Shown: positions 10,391 through 22,664, numbered from the stretch's first letter. The stretch is 64,000 nucleotides of DNA from Promethearchaeota archaeon (GCA_016839555.1 JAEOUA010000003.1:248001-312000), one strand, 5' to 3'. Notes: generated from the letters alone by a model not told the origin. Program-made: numbers and translations.

Positions 10391-12502
10391 ATGATCAAAG
10401 ATAATCAAAAAAAACCTAATAATTTAATTAAAGAAAAAAGCCCTTATCTCTTACAACATGCTTATAATCCTGTGAATTGGTATGCATGGGGCGATGAGGC
10501 GTTTAGAGCAGTGAAGACCCAAGATAGGCCAATATTTCTTTCTATAGGGTATTCTACTTGCCATTGGTGCCATGTAATGGCACATGAATCATTTGAAGAT
10601 CCTGAAGTTGCTCAATTAATTAATGAAACCTTCATTCCCATTAAAGTAGACCGAGAAGAAAGACCTGATGTTGATAAAATATGTATGTTTGCATGTCAAT
10701 TAATGTCAGGAAGGGGGGGATGGCCCTTAACCATTATGATGACTCCCGATAAAAAACCTTTTTTTGCAGGAACTTATATTCCTAAAGAAGCTAGATTTGG
10801 TCAACCTGGGCTTTTAGAATTAATCCCAAAAGTTAAAGATATGTGGGAAAATCAGAGAGATAAATTATTTCAAGCAAGTGAGAAGGTTACTTTTGCGATT
10901 CAAAATGCGTTAAATGAAGCTCCCGGTGAAAAATTAGATAAAGAAACTCTAAGGGAAGCTTATGCGCAACTTTCAAAAAGATTCGATTCTCAAAGTGGAG
11001 GGTTTGGAATGGCACCTAAATTTCCCACTCCTCATAATTTTTATTTTTTACTAAGATATTGGAAAAGAACTGGAGATGAAAAGACCTTAAAAATGGTGGA
11101 AAAAACCCTTCAAGAAATGCGGAAAGGGGGTATTTATGATCATATCGGATTTGGATTTCATAGGTACTCAACTGATTCAAGGTGGTTCCTTCCACATTTT
11201 GAAAAGATGTTATATGATCAAGCTTTATTAGCTATAGCATATTTGGAGGCATATCAAGCCACAAACAAAGAATTTCATGCTCAAATAGCAAGAGAAATTT
11301 TCACGTATGTTTTACGAGATATGACCTCTAAGGACGGAGGATTTTATTCTGCGGAGGATGCTGATAGTGAGGGTGTTGAGGGAAAATTTTATGTGTGGTC
11401 TAAACAAGAGATTGAAGATATATTAGGGAAAGGGGAAAGAAATACGGAATTATTTATAGAGAGTTATAATATTACAGATTCGGGAAATTATAAGGAAGAA
11501 GCATCAAAACAAAAAACAGGAAAAAGCATTTTATTTCTTAAAAAATCTTTTGAAGATCTTGCCTTGGATTATAAAACAAGCCCGTCAGAATTGAAAGAAA
11601 AATTAGAAGAAGCACGTAAGAAAATATTTTCATATCGTGAAAAACGAATTCATCCCCATAAGGATGATAAAATATTAACGGATTGGAATGGAATTATGAT
11701 ATCTGCCCTCGCACAAGGGGCGAGAATATTAAATGATGAGGAATTACTTAATGCTGCTGAAAAAGCTATAAATTTCATGCTGACTCATCTCAGAACAGCA
11801 AATGGAAAATTAATGCATCGATTTCGAGAGGGCAAAGCCGGGATTAATGCTTATGTTGATGACTACTCTTTTATGATATGGGGTTTGATTGAAATGTATC
11901 AAACAACTTTCGAGACTAAATACCTTAAATTAGCTCTGGATCTAAATAATACCTTAATTTCAGATTTTTGGGATGAAAATATTGGAGGTTTTTATTTTAC
12001 TTCCGATGATGGGGAACAATTAATTATCAGACAGAAAGAAATTTATGATGGTGCAATACCTTCGGGAAATTCTGTCGCTATGATGAATTTGCTCAAATTG
12101 AGCTATTTAACAGGAAATCTTGAATTTGAAAGAAAAGCAGACATTATTAGTAGAGTATTCGCGGAAAAAATTAAATTAAATCCCAGTGCTTTTACAATGC
12201 TTATGAGTGCGGTAGATTTTGGTATCGGTCCTTCGTATAAATTAGTTATTGCGGGAGATTCTAATGCAGAAGATACAAAAGCTATGATAGAAGAAATCAG
12301 AAAACATTTTTTCCCTAATATTATGCTTATACAACGCCCAATGGAGCTTGAAAGTCCTGAAATTGATCAGATTGCCTATTTTATTAAACTATATTATGAT
12401 ATAGATAAAAAAGCTACCGCATATGCATGTTTCAATCAAGGTTGTAAACCTGCTACTACTAGCAAAACCCAAATGCTTGAATATCTAAATTCAAATTGGT
12501 AA
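10391..12502 (+). CDS. Thioredoxin-domain protein of the DUF255 / YyaL (SPATA20-like) family
   Basis: [60 protein letters not shown]...FFAGTYIP. Confidence 0.96.
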   Translation: MIKDNQKKPNNLIKEKSPYLLQHAYNPVNWYAWGDEAFRAVKTQDRPIFLSIGYSTCHWCHVMAHESFEDPEVAQLINETFIPIKVDREERPDVDKICMFACQLMSGRGGWPLTIMMTPDKKPFFAGTYIPKEARFGQPGLLELIPKVKDMWENQRDKLFQASEKVTFAIQNALNEAPGEKLDKETLREAYAQLSKRFDSQSGGFGMAPKFPTPHNFYFLLRYWKRTGDEKTLKMVEKTLQEMRKGGIYDHIGFGFHRYSTDSRWFLPHFEKMLYDQALLAIAYLEAYQATNKEFHAQIAREIFTYVLRDMTSKDGGFYSAEDADSEGVEGKFYVWSKQEIEDILGKGERNTELFIESYNITDSGNYKEEASKQKTGKSILFLKKSFEDLALDYKTSPSELKEKLEEARKKIFSYREKRIHPHKDDKILTDWNGIMISALAQGARILNDEELLNAAEKAINFMLTHLRTANGKLMHRFREGKAGINAYVDDYSFMIWGLIEMYQTTFETKYLKLALDLNNTLISDFWDENIGGFYFTSDDGEQLIIRQKEIYDGAIPSGNSVAMMNLLKLSYLTGNLEFERKADIISRVFAEKIKLNPSAFTMLMSAVDFGIGPSYKLVIAGDSNAEDTKAMIEEIRKHFFPNIMLIQRPMELESPEIDQIAYFIKLYYDIDKKATAYACFNQGCKPATTSKTQMLEYLNSNW

Positions 12503-12650
12503 AATTTGACTATTCTTACTTAATCCCTCTTTTTATTAGACAAGGAAACTTAAATGAAATATTTCCAAATAATCATATATATTAATGATACTTAATTACA
12601 TGTTTTCAATTCATTTTATTAAAAATTAGAAATAAAAAGTGTGTTAAAAA

Positions 12651-13022
12651 TTGAATTTTAGCTATTTTAAACAGCTAATTATTTTTCTAATAGTTACAAT
12701 AATCATTACAATAATACTACAGCTTCTTCATGTGGGAGATATAGTACTTTTCATTGGTTTGATGGTTTTATTTGTATTAGGCAGTGTGAGCTATTTTACT
12801 TCATTGAAAGATGTCTCTGAAGATCTTAATCGAGAGTTCTCCCCTAGTTTAAAAAATTTTAGTCCATTGATTATATTTTTAGTAGTTAGCATTCCCATTT
12901 CGATTGTCATTTTTGTACTAAAAACCAGCGAACTTGTTAAGATGGTTGGTCTAGTTATCTTATTGATATTCATCTCCATTGTATATTATTTAGGAATGCG
13001 AATCGTGTTAAAGGAATCTTAG
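12651..13022 (+). CDS. Small four-TM membrane protein
   Basis: Four hydrophobic segments in two repeat-like halves; TTG start. Confidence 0.55.
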   Translation: MNFSYFKQLIIFLIVTIIITIILQLLHVGDIVLFIGLMVLFVLGSVSYFTSLKDVSEDLNREFSPSLKNFSPLIIFLVVSIPISIVIFVLKTSELVKMVGLVILLIFISIVYYLGMRIVLKES

Positions 13023-13152
13023 ATCAGCAATTAGAAATGTTTTGAAGAAGTTTAGAAGATTAATGAAAAAAAGAACTAAAAATATAAAAATTTTTTAACA
13101 TTTTCTTTAATTCCAAATATATTTTTCTGAAAAAATAGAAAAAGGGAGAAAC

Positions 13153-13392
13153 TTATGCTTTTTCTCTCAAACGAGTGTTCACTAATTTTTTTAATTCTTC
13201 TACAAATTCTACAGAATTCATCTCTTTTTGAGTTATAAAAACTTTAATGCCATCTGGTCCCTCTATGTATGCAGAGGGATATTTAGCATCTGTGACTTCT
13301 GGATAGTACTTCTCAAACTCATCTCTATGATAAAATTCAACGTTCACTTCCTGATCTAATTCAGTTATATATTGAGCCCATTCTTTTTTCAT
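13153..13392 (-). CDS. Small hypothetical protein (possibly thioredoxin-fold-like)
   Basis: 79 aa ORF with coding-like composition isolated between + strand genes. Confidence 0.5.
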   Translation of the reverse strand: MKKEWAQYITELDQEVNVEFYHRDEFEKYYPEVTDAKYPSAYIEGPDGIKVFITQKEMNSVEFVEELKKLVNTRLREKA

Positions 13393-13663
13393 TCCAAAAT
13401 TACCAAACGTAACTGCGCATAGATATATTTAAACCTAATAATTATTAACTTAATTATTTCTACATTTTAACGTTTCAAATTACTTTATTTAGGCAATTTT
13501 TAGAAGTAATATCATTAAATTATAGGATATTATTATTTCTATGGAAAGAGCAAAAAGTATTAATCACTATTTAAATCTGATGGTTTTAAGAAATAAATGG
13601 TATTATTTTTAGAAATTCTTTCACTTATGAATTAAATGGATTTTATAGCTTTAAAATTATGAT

Positions 13664-14410
13664 TTGTTTCTGTTTATGAAAAATAAAGAATATGTAAATC
13701 TAAGTGAAAAAGTATTAAAGGTTTATCAATATGCAGAACACATAGTAAATGAGGGAGGTTACGGCAAACAGGTAGAATCTCTGAAGGAATTAATGGAAAC
13801 AAAACCATACAAAACAATTTCAGTAGAGGAATTCTTTAGAGAATATACATGGGTGGTATTTACTTGTGGTTTTAAAGCAGCTTATGTGCAAAAATACTGG
13901 AATAACATAAAAAGAATGTGTTGTGGCTTTGATATATCTAAAACAAAAGAATTATCATTTGAGGAGCTCTTAGAGGTAAGTCCGATAAAGAATAAGAAGA
14001 AATTAAAAGCTATTAAACAATCATGTGAAATCATTAATGATTGTTTTGTTGAAAAGATCCATAAAATCAAAGATAAAGATGAAGCTAAAGATTTATTTAA
14101 AACTCTTCCTTTTATTGGAGAAATCACAGTATATCATATAATGAGAAATATTGGGATTGATTGCTTTAAACCAGATCGTCATATAGTTCATATAACAAGA
14201 GATCTTAATATTTCAGAAACAGATTTATTTCAAATTATTTGTTCAAAATATAAAGAATATATTGGTGTTATTGATTATATTCTTTGGCGTGCATCCGCAA
14301 CATTACATAATTTACAACCCAATTCATCTTTGGTGGAATTCGCGCTGAATGGAAAGCAATTGAATGAAGTTCCAAAAAATAATTTTATGAATAGTAATTT
14401 TTTATTCTAA
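13664..14410 (+). CDS. HhH-GPD superfamily DNA glycosylase-like protein
   Basis: Helix-hairpin-helix LPFIGEITVYHIMRNIG followed by KPDRHIVHITRDL (catalytic Asp context). Confidence 0.65.
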   Translation: MFLFMKNKEYVNLSEKVLKVYQYAEHIVNEGGYGKQVESLKELMETKPYKTISVEEFFREYTWVVFTCGFKAAYVQKYWNNIKRMCCGFDISKTKELSFEELLEVSPIKNKKKLKAIKQSCEIINDCFVEKIHKIKDKDEAKDLFKTLPFIGEITVYHIMRNIGIDCFKPDRHIVHITRDLNISETDLFQIICSKYKEYIGVIDYILWRASATLHNLQPNSSLVEFALNGKQLNEVPKNNFMNSNFLF

Positions 14411-14547
14411 TAATTCCAAGATCGCTATAAAAATAGATTTTGAAATAAAAATTCATTAGCATTTCAACCAATTTTTAGATTATAGATAAAATGTATTTAT
14501 TTTAAGAAAAAGTTATTATTTTAAGAAAAAAAATAAAGAGAAATACA

Positions 14548-15924
14548 ATGATTTTAAAAAGAATTAAATCAGAAGGCTTAGCTCATATATCTTATTTCAT
14601 TGCCTCAGAAAGTGAAGCTTGTGTAATCGATCCACGAAGAGATATTGGGAAATATATTGAATTGGCCTATAAAGAAGATGCTACTATAAAATATATATTC
14701 GAAACACATCGAAATGAAGATTATGTAATCGGATCTGTTGAACTTGCTCAAGATGGAAACGCCAAAATCTTTCATGGGCCTAACTTGGATTTTCAATATG
14801 GTAATACTTTACAAGAAGGTCAAGAATTCCAAGTAGGAAATTTGAAGATAGGATGGATTTATACCCCAGGACATACTGATGAAAGTGTTTCCTATATACT
14901 CTATGATTTAGATTCAGGGCCAGAGCCGATAATGGCCTTTACGGGAGATACATTGTTTATTGGCGATGTGGGAAGAACAGACATGTATGGTCCAGATGAA
15001 GACAGAAGGATGGCGGAAAATCTTTATGAAAGTCTTTTTAATAAAATTCTTCCTTTAGGAGATCATGTAATTGTATGTCCAGCTCACGGATCTGGTTCTG
15101 TTTGCGGAGGAAATATCAGTGAGCGAGAACATAGTACCATTGGAATTGAGAGAATGCAAAATCCGGCATTACAACTTACTGATAAGGAGGAATTTATTCA
15201 ATATAAGATGAATGAAAACCATTTTTATGCTCCCTATTTTAAAATGATGGAGAAATATAACCGAGAAGGGGCACCACTTTTAAAGACTCGTCCAAAAGCG
15301 AAACCAATGTCTCCTAAAGAATTTCAAGTTAAAATGGAAAAAGGAGCATTCTGCGTTGATACTCGTGAACCCGCTGATTTTGGCGGAGCACATATTGAGG
15401 GCTCTTATAATATCATCCTCGATGGACTTCCCCTCTTTAGCGGGTGGGTATTGATCTATGATAAACCAATCCTATTAATTGTAAAAGATTATCAAGATCT
15501 CGAGAAAGCTATCAGATTTTTAAATAGATTAGGTTATGATAATATAATTGGTTACTTAACAGGTGGTATAATAGGGTGGTATAGTCATAATTTTCCCACC
15601 AAGTCTATTCCTCTATTAACTGCGAGAGAATTGAAAAAGAAAATCGAAAAAAATGAGGATATCTTTATTTTAGATGTAAGAAGCCAAGATGAATGGGAAA
15701 CAGGGTATATAGAATCAGCAAATCATATCTATATTGGTAAATTAAAAACTAATTTAGAGCATGTACCACATGGAAAACAAATTGTTACTTTGTGCGGGAA
15801 TGGCACCAGAGCAAGTCTTGCAGCAAGTCTTTTGCGAAAAGAGGGATATAAAGATGTAATGAATGTTTTGGGCAGTATGAAAGCTTGGAATAGCGGAGGA
15901 TATCCTGTCGTCAAGGAAAATTAA
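14548..15924 (+). CDS. Metallo-beta-lactamase fold hydrolase with two rhodanese domains (persulfide dioxygenase-like)
   Basis: ETHRNEDYVIGS, TPGHTDESVSYIL, FTGDTLFIGDVGRTD, CPAHGSGSVCG; two C-terminal rhodanese domains, the second with TLCGNGTRAS. Confidence 0.92.
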   Translation: MILKRIKSEGLAHISYFIASESEACVIDPRRDIGKYIELAYKEDATIKYIFETHRNEDYVIGSVELAQDGNAKIFHGPNLDFQYGNTLQEGQEFQVGNLKIGWIYTPGHTDESVSYILYDLDSGPEPIMAFTGDTLFIGDVGRTDMYGPDEDRRMAENLYESLFNKILPLGDHVIVCPAHGSGSVCGGNISEREHSTIGIERMQNPALQLTDKEEFIQYKMNENHFYAPYFKMMEKYNREGAPLLKTRPKAKPMSPKEFQVKMEKGAFCVDTREPADFGGAHIEGSYNIILDGLPLFSGWVLIYDKPILLIVKDYQDLEKAIRFLNRLGYDNIIGYLTGGIIGWYSHNFPTKSIPLLTARELKKKIEKNEDIFILDVRSQDEWETGYIESANHIYIGKLKTNLEHVPHGKQIVTLCGNGTRASLAASLLRKEGYKDVMNVLGSMKAWNSGGYPVVKEN

Positions 15925-15973
15925 GCTCTTTATTAATAAATAAAAATAAAAAAAAAATAACAGAGGATAAAAA

Positions 15974-16312
15974 ATGGGAAATACAAAAGATAAATTAATG
16001 GCTGTTGATAAAACTCTTAAGAATTTAGGAGCGCTCAATCCTAAAGCTATGAAAAGTTTCAAGGAATATATGAATTCCGTGAAAATGGAGGGGATTTTAT
16101 CACCTAAAATAAAAACTATTATAGGCGTGGCTGTTGCTGTTTCAAAACAGTGTGAATATTGCGTTCCATTTTATGTTAAGCAGGCATTGGATAGTGGTGC
16201 CACTAAAGAAGAGATATTAGATGCTTGTATGATGGCTGCATTATTAGGAGGTGGTCCTGCTATCACATTCATAAAACATGTATATGATGCCCTAGAGGAG
16301 TTAACGAAATAA
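15974..16312 (+). CDS. Carboxymuconolactone decarboxylase / AhpD-like family protein
   Basis: KIKTIIGVAVAVSKQCEYCVPFYVKQALDSGATKEEILDACMMAALLGGGPA (CxxC). Confidence 0.9.
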   Translation: MGNTKDKLMAVDKTLKNLGALNPKAMKSFKEYMNSVKMEGILSPKIKTIIGVAVAVSKQCEYCVPFYVKQALDSGATKEEILDACMMAALLGGGPAITFIKHVYDALEELTK

Positions 16313-16351
16313 TTTTTGTCTATTAAAAAAAATCAAATAATTAAATACGAG

Positions 16352-16756
16352 ATGATTAAGATGGTAGATATATTAAAAAAAGAACTTTCTATGAAATTTA
16401 ATGATGCTGTGGAGCATGTAAGAAAAATTGTCGAGGATGAGGGTTTTAGTGTAATGCTTGTAAAAAATATAGATGAAATTTTCAAAAAAAAACTCGGAGT
16501 CAAAGAATATGAGAGATATACAATTATTTTAGCATGTGCTCCTCAATTTGCTAAAGGAGCATTAGATGTTTCTAAAAATGTGGGCCTTCTTTTTCCTTGT
16601 AGTTTCGCAGTTTATGAAGATCAAGGAAAAATATATGTTGGCCATGCGTCTATCATGAAAATTGCTCCTGAAGTTGGTCTAGCACCCCAAGATAAAATGG
16701 CACCTGTAATTGAAGCCACTGGTAAGGCAGTTCACGCAGCATGGGATAAATTATAA
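16352..16756 (+). CDS. DUF302-family protein
   Basis: FNDAVEHVRKIVEDEGFSVMLVKNI...YTIILACAPQFAKGALDVSKNVGLLFPCSFAVYED. Internal ATG preferred over the upstream TTG at 16316. Confidence 0.75.
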   Translation: MIKMVDILKKELSMKFNDAVEHVRKIVEDEGFSVMLVKNIDEIFKKKLGVKEYERYTIILACAPQFAKGALDVSKNVGLLFPCSFAVYEDQGKIYVGHASIMKIAPEVGLAPQDKMAPVIEATGKAVHAAWDKL

Positions 16757-17083
16757 TTAAAAAATTTTTTTAAAAAATTCTATTTCTTTTTTTATTCTAA
16801 AATTTCTAATGAGATTTTCCTAAAAATGCCTAATATAGTTAGATTAAGTATTCTTCAGCTATAGGATTTTCATGGATACATTCTTTCAAAGAATATACTA
16901 TATTTTAAAGACGGAATTTGTATTTTAAAGCATAGATGAATTAAGAGCGTATATAAAAAAAATAGTCTTATAAAAATTAAAACATATATTAAATTGTAGC
17001 AATATGAGGATTTAATGATTTTTATTGCCCTTTCCAGCAATAGTTTTATCCTCAAAGAAGATTTTAAGCTAGGCTCTATTAAT

Positions 17084-18412
17084 TTAATCTATCTTATTTT
17101 TGTTCTTATTTTGAAGAAAATAGCACAGTAATAATAGTAGAAGTGATATTTCATTGATGAAAAAAAATATCCAATAAATAATTGGATTTAACGAAACTGC
17201 TTTTATATATCTTTGAATTAAGTAGGTTATCAAAAATATTATCAATAAAAAACTCATGAATGTTTTCAAATCTTTATGTTTCCGATTTAATTCTACAATA
17301 ATATTTCCAAGCTCAATTGCGCCTAAATAAAATATAATTGGAAAAAAATATAAAATCACTCTATAATCCAAATCAAATCCAATGATTGATACAAAAATAC
17401 TCAGATAAGCAAAATTCACACCTATAAATACAAATATAAAAAGAAATTGCTTCTTTTTGATATTTTTAATTAAAATATATATACTTAATATGGTAAAAAC
17501 CAATCCAATTAAAACAAATAAAAAATAGAATTCTAATGGAATTCCAAGAAGTATTCCATTTAATAATACTTGTATAAATGATGATATGCTTGAAAATAAA
17601 CTCGAATATAAATTAAGGTAAAAAGTATTTTGTACCTTCCAATTATAAAACGGATTTCCAAATCTATAATCACTAAATAATAACCAGAAAAAAAAAGATA
17701 ATATAAAAGCAAGGACTATAATCATAACTTTTTTTATGGATATGGTTTCAAATTTAAATTTAAAGATTTTTAATTTTGAGATAACAAAAAAAAATACAAT
17801 TATAATTGTACTAAAAAGTCCCGCAGTTAAAAGAGTGAGTGTCAGATATGAAATTGAAAGCGCTAAGAATATATTATCTTGTAATTTCATTTTTTCTTTT
17901 ATAATAGTAAAATAGAATATGATAATAATCAAAAGTGCTAATAGATTTTCTCTTAATCCTAAAGCTGAATCAATTATGAAGGGAAGAGAGAAAGATATTA
18001 AAAAACTTACGATTAACCCAGTATATTTTGATTTTTCTCTATTTTTCTTATTTTCTCCAAAATATTTCAGAGAAGCTTTAGTAAATATAATGTAAGAACA
18101 AATTATTAATAAAATACCAGAAGTAAATGAAGCTAATTTAGCAGATAAAATATAATTAGAATAAGTAGATACTATGTTATTATTTGTAGGGAATATCAAA
18201 TTGGTCAATAAAATAAATAAAACAATTAAAAGTGGAAAACCTGGTGGTCTTACTGAATAGTAAAAAACCTCAATTATACCTACGGCTCCACGTATATAAG
18301 TTGGAGTATCAAGAGCATCGGGAAGTGTTTTTAAATGGTATAACCTAATGAGAGACCCTATTATTAATACAATTAAAAACCAATAATCACTTGTTCCTAA
18401 TCTTTTTTTCAA
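17084..18412 (-). CDS. Multi-pass membrane protein, GT39/ArnT-like (GT-C) glycosyltransferase candidate
   Basis: About 10-12 hydrophobic segments; N-terminal RLYHLKTLPDALDTPTYIRGA acidic loop as in GT-C enzymes; SVRPPGFPLLIVLF. Confidence 0.55.
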   Translation of the reverse strand: MKKRLGTSDYWFLIVLIIGSLIRLYHLKTLPDALDTPTYIRGAVGIIEVFYYSVRPPGFPLLIVLFILLTNLIFPTNNNIVSTYSNYILSAKLASFTSGILLIICSYIIFTKASLKYFGENKKNREKSKYTGLIVSFLISFSLPFIIDSALGLRENLLALLIIIIFYFTIIKEKMKLQDNIFLALSISYLTLTLLTAGLFSTIIIVFFFVISKLKIFKFKFETISIKKVMIIVLAFILSFFFWLLFSDYRFGNPFYNWKVQNTFYLNLYSSLFSSISSFIQVLLNGILLGIPLEFYFLFVLIGLVFTILSIYILIKNIKKKQFLFIFVFIGVNFAYLSIFVSIIGFDLDYRVILYFFPIIFYLGAIELGNIIVELNRKHKDLKTFMSFLLIIFLITYLIQRYIKAVSLNPIIYWIFFFINEISLLLLLLCYFLQNKNKNKID

Positions 18413-18836
18413 TTTAAAAACCTTATAATAAAGTTTGATATTACACTTAAATTGTATTTATAACTTAAATCTTTCCTTTAATTAAATATTTTAAAAACTA
18501 TTCGATATTGATGAATAATTTTAACTTGATTTAAAATCTAATAATAATAATTCTTTTACATTATTTTTTCTATTGTGAGAGAATAATTTTTTTAATTATT
18601 ATTAAAATTAGTTAGTTATTATCTTATTATGATTCTTTCAAATTTTTATGAGTTTTCTTATTCTTAGTTATTTTAGAAATTAAAAACAAATTCAGCAAGA
18701 TTCTTTTCATACCTCTATAGAATGATCTACTTCCTTAATTCTTTTAAATTCCTTTAGCTTATTATAGAAACGAAAATTATTTAGATCTTATCAAACTTTC
18801 TACTAGAATAATTTTATTATCACAAAATAGCTAGAA

Positions 18837-19751
18837 TCATAGGATTTTCTCTAGTAATTTTAATATTTCAGTATTTAAATCTTTATTAGATGCAAAAAAT
18901 CCTGAACTTGCAATTACTAACTCATCATGCTTATATTGAAAATTATTTCCGTAAAAATCAGTGACCTTCCCCCCTGCTTCTCTTACCAAAAGATCTCCAG
19001 GACAAAAATCCCATATTTTGGGATTGGTAGTTAATGGGCGAAAATATATATCATACATTCCCTCTGCTACTTTACAAAACTTTACCATACTATCCATCGC
19101 AATTGTATTTTTAATTTGAGCCATTTCAATAAATTTATCGGATAATGGAGAATCATAATGAAGAGAATGACATAATATAGCTTGATTTAATTTTTTTTGA
19201 TTGCTTACATTAATTTTTTTAAATGATTCACCATCTTCCGATCTCCAAGCTCCTCCCTTATCAATTGCTTTATATATGATACTTTTTTGATTATGGATTG
19301 AAGGAACAGCAATTACTGATGCTTTAGGGATATAATTTTCCATGAACCCAATCCCTATTGCATATACTAATCCTTTTTTATATCCTATTGTTCCATCGAT
19401 TGGATCTATTGTCCATTGCCGATTTGAATTAGGACCTCTGTAAATTAGAGTTTCTCGAAGATTTACTATCTCTTTAATATCTAAGGAATCATAAGATTTT
19501 TTAATTAAAGATATAGTTTGAGGAGTTAATAATTGAATATTACTCTCTTCAGCGATAATTTGATCCTCAGGAAAGTTCTTTTTTATTCTTGAGATTATAT
19601 AGATTTGAGAAGCAAGATCAGCTATTGTTACTGGTGTATTATCAGTTTTCTGATAAGAATCAAAATTTTTTGTTTTAAGATATTCTGTTATATCTAATGC
19701 TTTTTTTGCTAAATTTATCGCGAGGGATACCTCATCATTAAATTTATGCAT
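18837..19751 (-). CDS. 3'(2'),5'-bisphosphate nucleotidase / inositol monophosphatase family (CysQ/HAL2-like)
   Basis: DNTPVTIADLASQ, IIAEES, WTIDPIDGTIGYKKG, KIWDFCPGDLLVREAGG. Start at MHKFND preferred over the 19817 ORF start. Confidence 0.9.
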   Translation of the reverse strand: MHKFNDEVSLAINLAKKALDITEYLKTKNFDSYQKTDNTPVTIADLASQIYIISRIKKNFPEDQIIAEESNIQLLTPQTISLIKKSYDSLDIKEIVNLRETLIYRGPNSNRQWTIDPIDGTIGYKKGLVYAIGIGFMENYIPKASVIAVPSIHNQKSIIYKAIDKGGAWRSEDGESFKKINVSNQKKLNQAILCHSLHYDSPLSDKFIEMAQIKNTIAMDSMVKFCKVAEGMYDIYFRPLTTNPKIWDFCPGDLLVREAGGKVTDFYGNNFQYKHDELVIASSGFFASNKDLNTEILKLLEKIL

Positions 19752-19826
19752 ATAATAATTATAATACTTAATTATCAATAAATAGAACTTAAAGTTACGC
19801 TCCACATTCCGCACCAATCCAACAAA

Positions 19827-22664
19827 CTAATTGATCTTCTCCTTTTTTTCATTCATATTAATTTTAGATTCTGTTTGGATATATTTTTCAGGATTTTGCT
19901 TAAATTCTGTCAAACATGAAGGATTGCAGAAATAGTATTTTTCGCCCTTATATTCATATTCACTCCAATTTTCTGGCTTTCCCATCATCCCGCATACTGG
20001 ATCAACAACAAGTGCTTGCTCTTCTTTATCTTTCGATTTATGCATTAATTTGGGATCTATATTCTTGAAATCCTTATATTTTTCAGGATCTTGTTTAAAT
20101 TCAGCCAAACAAGAGGGATTGCAGAAATAATATTTCTCTCCTTTATATTCATACTCAATTGATTGACTAGGAATTATTTTCATACCGCAGATTGGGTCAA
20201 TCACTCTCTCTTCTTTTAATAATTTTTCTTCTTCAAGCTGCTGCTTTGTTTTAGGATTATACCGCTTTAAAAATAACGCATTAGTCACGACTGATACTGA
20301 ACTTGTTGCCATAAATACTGCTGCTAAATATGGAGGTAAGAAAAACCCAGCTAAATAATATAACAAACCAGCAGCAAGAGGAATTCCAATGATATTATAT
20401 ATAAATGCCCAAAATAGGTTGGTTATCATTTTACGATAAGTTTTTTTAGATAATTTTAATGCAGCAACAACATTGCGTAGATCTCCTCTCATTAATACAA
20501 TATCTGCAGTTTCGATTGCAATATCCGTCCCAGAACCTATTGCAATCCCTACATCCGCCTGTGCCAAGGCGGGGGCATCATTTATTCCATCTCCAACCAT
20601 CCCAATTATACGATTTTGATTAGATTCTTGCAACTGTTTAATTTTTAAAGCTTTATCATTAGGTAAAACTTCGGCGAGTATATTTTCTTCTTTAAAATCC
20701 AATTCTTTTCCAATATTAATTGCTGTTTTTCTATTATCTCCGGTGATCATAAAAAGGTCTAATCCTAATTTTTGGAGTTTCTCTAAAGCATAAGGGGCTT
20801 GTTCTTTTATTTTATCGGAAATTCCAATTAATCCTTTAATGGTGTCTTCTATACTTATGAATATTGTAGTTTTTCCTTGCTCTCTAAATTCATTAAATTT
20901 TTGCTCATAATTAGCTATAGAAACTGAATTCTCTTCCATTAATTTCTTATTTCCAACAAGAATTTTTCTATTATGAATAGTAGTTTTTATACCTTTTCCA
21001 GGAATCGCTTTAAAATCTTCGGGCTCATCCAAATTAAGTCCTCTTTGGTTTGCTTCTTCAATTATAGCGTAGCCAATTAGGTGCTCAGAACCCAATTCCG
21101 CACTGCCTGCATAATATAGCAATTGTTTCTCATCTATCCCCATTCCTTGCAAATCTTTTTCGGTAAATATTGCCGAGATCTTAGGTTTTCCAACTGTCAA
21201 TGTACCTGTCTTGTCAAATACAAGAGTATTTATATTCTGTATAGCCTCCAATGAATCGCCTCCTTTAATTAAAATCCCATTTTCGGCGCCTTTACCAGTA
21301 CCGACCATTACTGCAGTAGGTATTGCTAATCCTAAAGCGCATGGACATGAAATTACCACTACTGAAGTAAAAACTAATAAAGATAATTCAAGACCAATAT
21401 CAGCAAAAAAGAACCAATAGGAGAATGCAAATATGGCTATTGCTATTACAATCGGAACAAAATAATTGCTCACTCTATCCGCCAATTTTTGTTTTTCTGC
21501 TTTTCTACTTTGAGCTTTTTTAACAAATTCAATAATCTGTGATAATACAGTATATTTTCCTACTTTTTCTGTTTTTATATGAATTAATCCCGTTTGATTA
21601 ACAGTGGCTCCAATCACATTATCTTCTATTTCTTTTTTTACATATTCGCTTTCCCCTGTAATCATAGATTCATCTATTTTAGTTTCTCCTTTTATGATTT
21701 TCCCATCCACAGGGATTTTTTCCCCAGGTCTCACCACAATTATATCTCCAATCTCGATTTCCTCAATTGGAATTTCTGTTTCTTTTCCATCTTTTAATAA
21801 AGTCGCTGTTTTTGGTTGCAATCCAATTAATTTCTTTATTGCCTCAGAAGTTTGCCCTTTCGTTTTATGCTCAAAATACTTTCCAATTAATAGAAATGTT
21901 AAAATCATGCTCATAGCTTCATAAAATGTTGTTCCATCAATTAAAAATGTAGTAAGTATTGAATAAATATACGCTGTGGATGTGCCGAGAGCTACCAGAA
22001 CATCCATATTTGTAGATTTATTTCTAAGAGATTTATAAGCTCCCTTTAAAAAAAATGAACCTGCGATAATATAATTCGCGGTTGCCAGAAAAAATAAGAA
22101 TAGATTTCTGGTTAATGATTCCTCCATAAACCAGCTTATGGGGGTAATTATAAGACTAAATATTAATGAAATAAAAAGAATTCGTAATCTATATCTTAAT
22201 TCTTTTTGATGAGCTTCTATTTCTTTTTCCATTGCTCCTGCAGATTTCTCAATTTTATAACCTAAATTTTTGATCTCGGAATAAACTTCGTTCTCATCTA
22301 ACTCTAATTCATTAAACTCTATAAAAAGCTTTTTCGCATTAAAATTTCCTCTCACATTATAGATGCCTTTAATTAATTCTACATCTTGAACTATAGTATC
22401 GAATTGATTTTCAGAAATAGCATCTACTATTTTTATGTCTATCTTTGAGAGCGATGCTTTATATCCCAAATCAAAAATTGCTTTATTAAAATTATTATAT
22501 CCCGTTCTAGATGGATCATATTCCACAGTTGCTTCTTCATTCGCAAAATTTACAACCGAAGAATTAACACCCTCTAAATTCTTTAATTTTGTTTCAATTT
22601 TTAATGCACATGATGCACAAGTCATTCCACCGAGTTTAATTTTTACGCTTTTGCGTTCGCTCAA
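19827..22664 (-). CDS. copA: Copper-type P1B ATPase with N-terminal HMA domains and two C-terminal YHS domains
   Basis: [52 protein letters not shown]-term VIDPICGMK...[19 protein letters not shown] and VVDPVCGMM...[19 protein letters not shown]. Confidence 0.96.
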   Translation of the reverse strand: MSERKSVKIKLGGMTCASCALKIETKLKNLEGVNSSVVNFANEEATVEYDPSRTGYNNFNKAIFDLGYKASLSKIDIKIVDAISENQFDTIVQDVELIKGIYNVRGNFNAKKLFIEFNELELDENEVYSEIKNLGYKIEKSAGAMEKEIEAHQKELRYRLRILFISLIFSLIITPISWFMEESLTRNLFLFFLATANYIIAGSFFLKGAYKSLRNKSTNMDVLVALGTSTAYIYSILTTFLIDGTTFYEAMSMILTFLLIGKYFEHKTKGQTSEAIKKLIGLQPKTATLLKDGKETEIPIEEIEIGDIIVVRPGEKIPVDGKIIKGETKIDESMITGESEYVKKEIEDNVIGATVNQTGLIHIKTEKVGKYTVLSQIIEFVKKAQSRKAEKQKLADRVSNYFVPIVIAIAIFAFSYWFFFADIGLELSLLVFTSVVVISCPCALGLAIPTAVMVGTGKGAENGILIKGGDSLEAIQNINTLVFDKTGTLTVGKPKISAIFTEKDLQGMGIDEKQLLYYAGSAELGSEHLIGYAIIEEANQRGLNLDEPEDFKAIPGKGIKTTIHNRKILVGNKKLMEENSVSIANYEQKFNEFREQGKTTIFISIEDTIKGLIGISDKIKEQAPYALEKLQKLGLDLFMITGDNRKTAINIGKELDFKEENILAEVLPNDKALKIKQLQESNQNRIIGMVGDGINDAPALAQADVGIAIGSGTDIAIETADIVLMRGDLRNVVAALKLSKKTYRKMITNLFWAFIYNIIGIPLAAGLLYYLAGFFLPPYLAAVFMATSSVSVVTNALFLKRYNPKTKQQLEEEKLLKEERVIDPICGMKIIPSQSIEYEYKGEKYYFCNPSCLAEFKQDPEKYKDFKNIDPKLMHKSKDKEEQALVVDPVCGMMGKPENWSEYEYKGEKYYFCNPSCLTEFKQNPEKYIQTESKINMNEKKEKIN

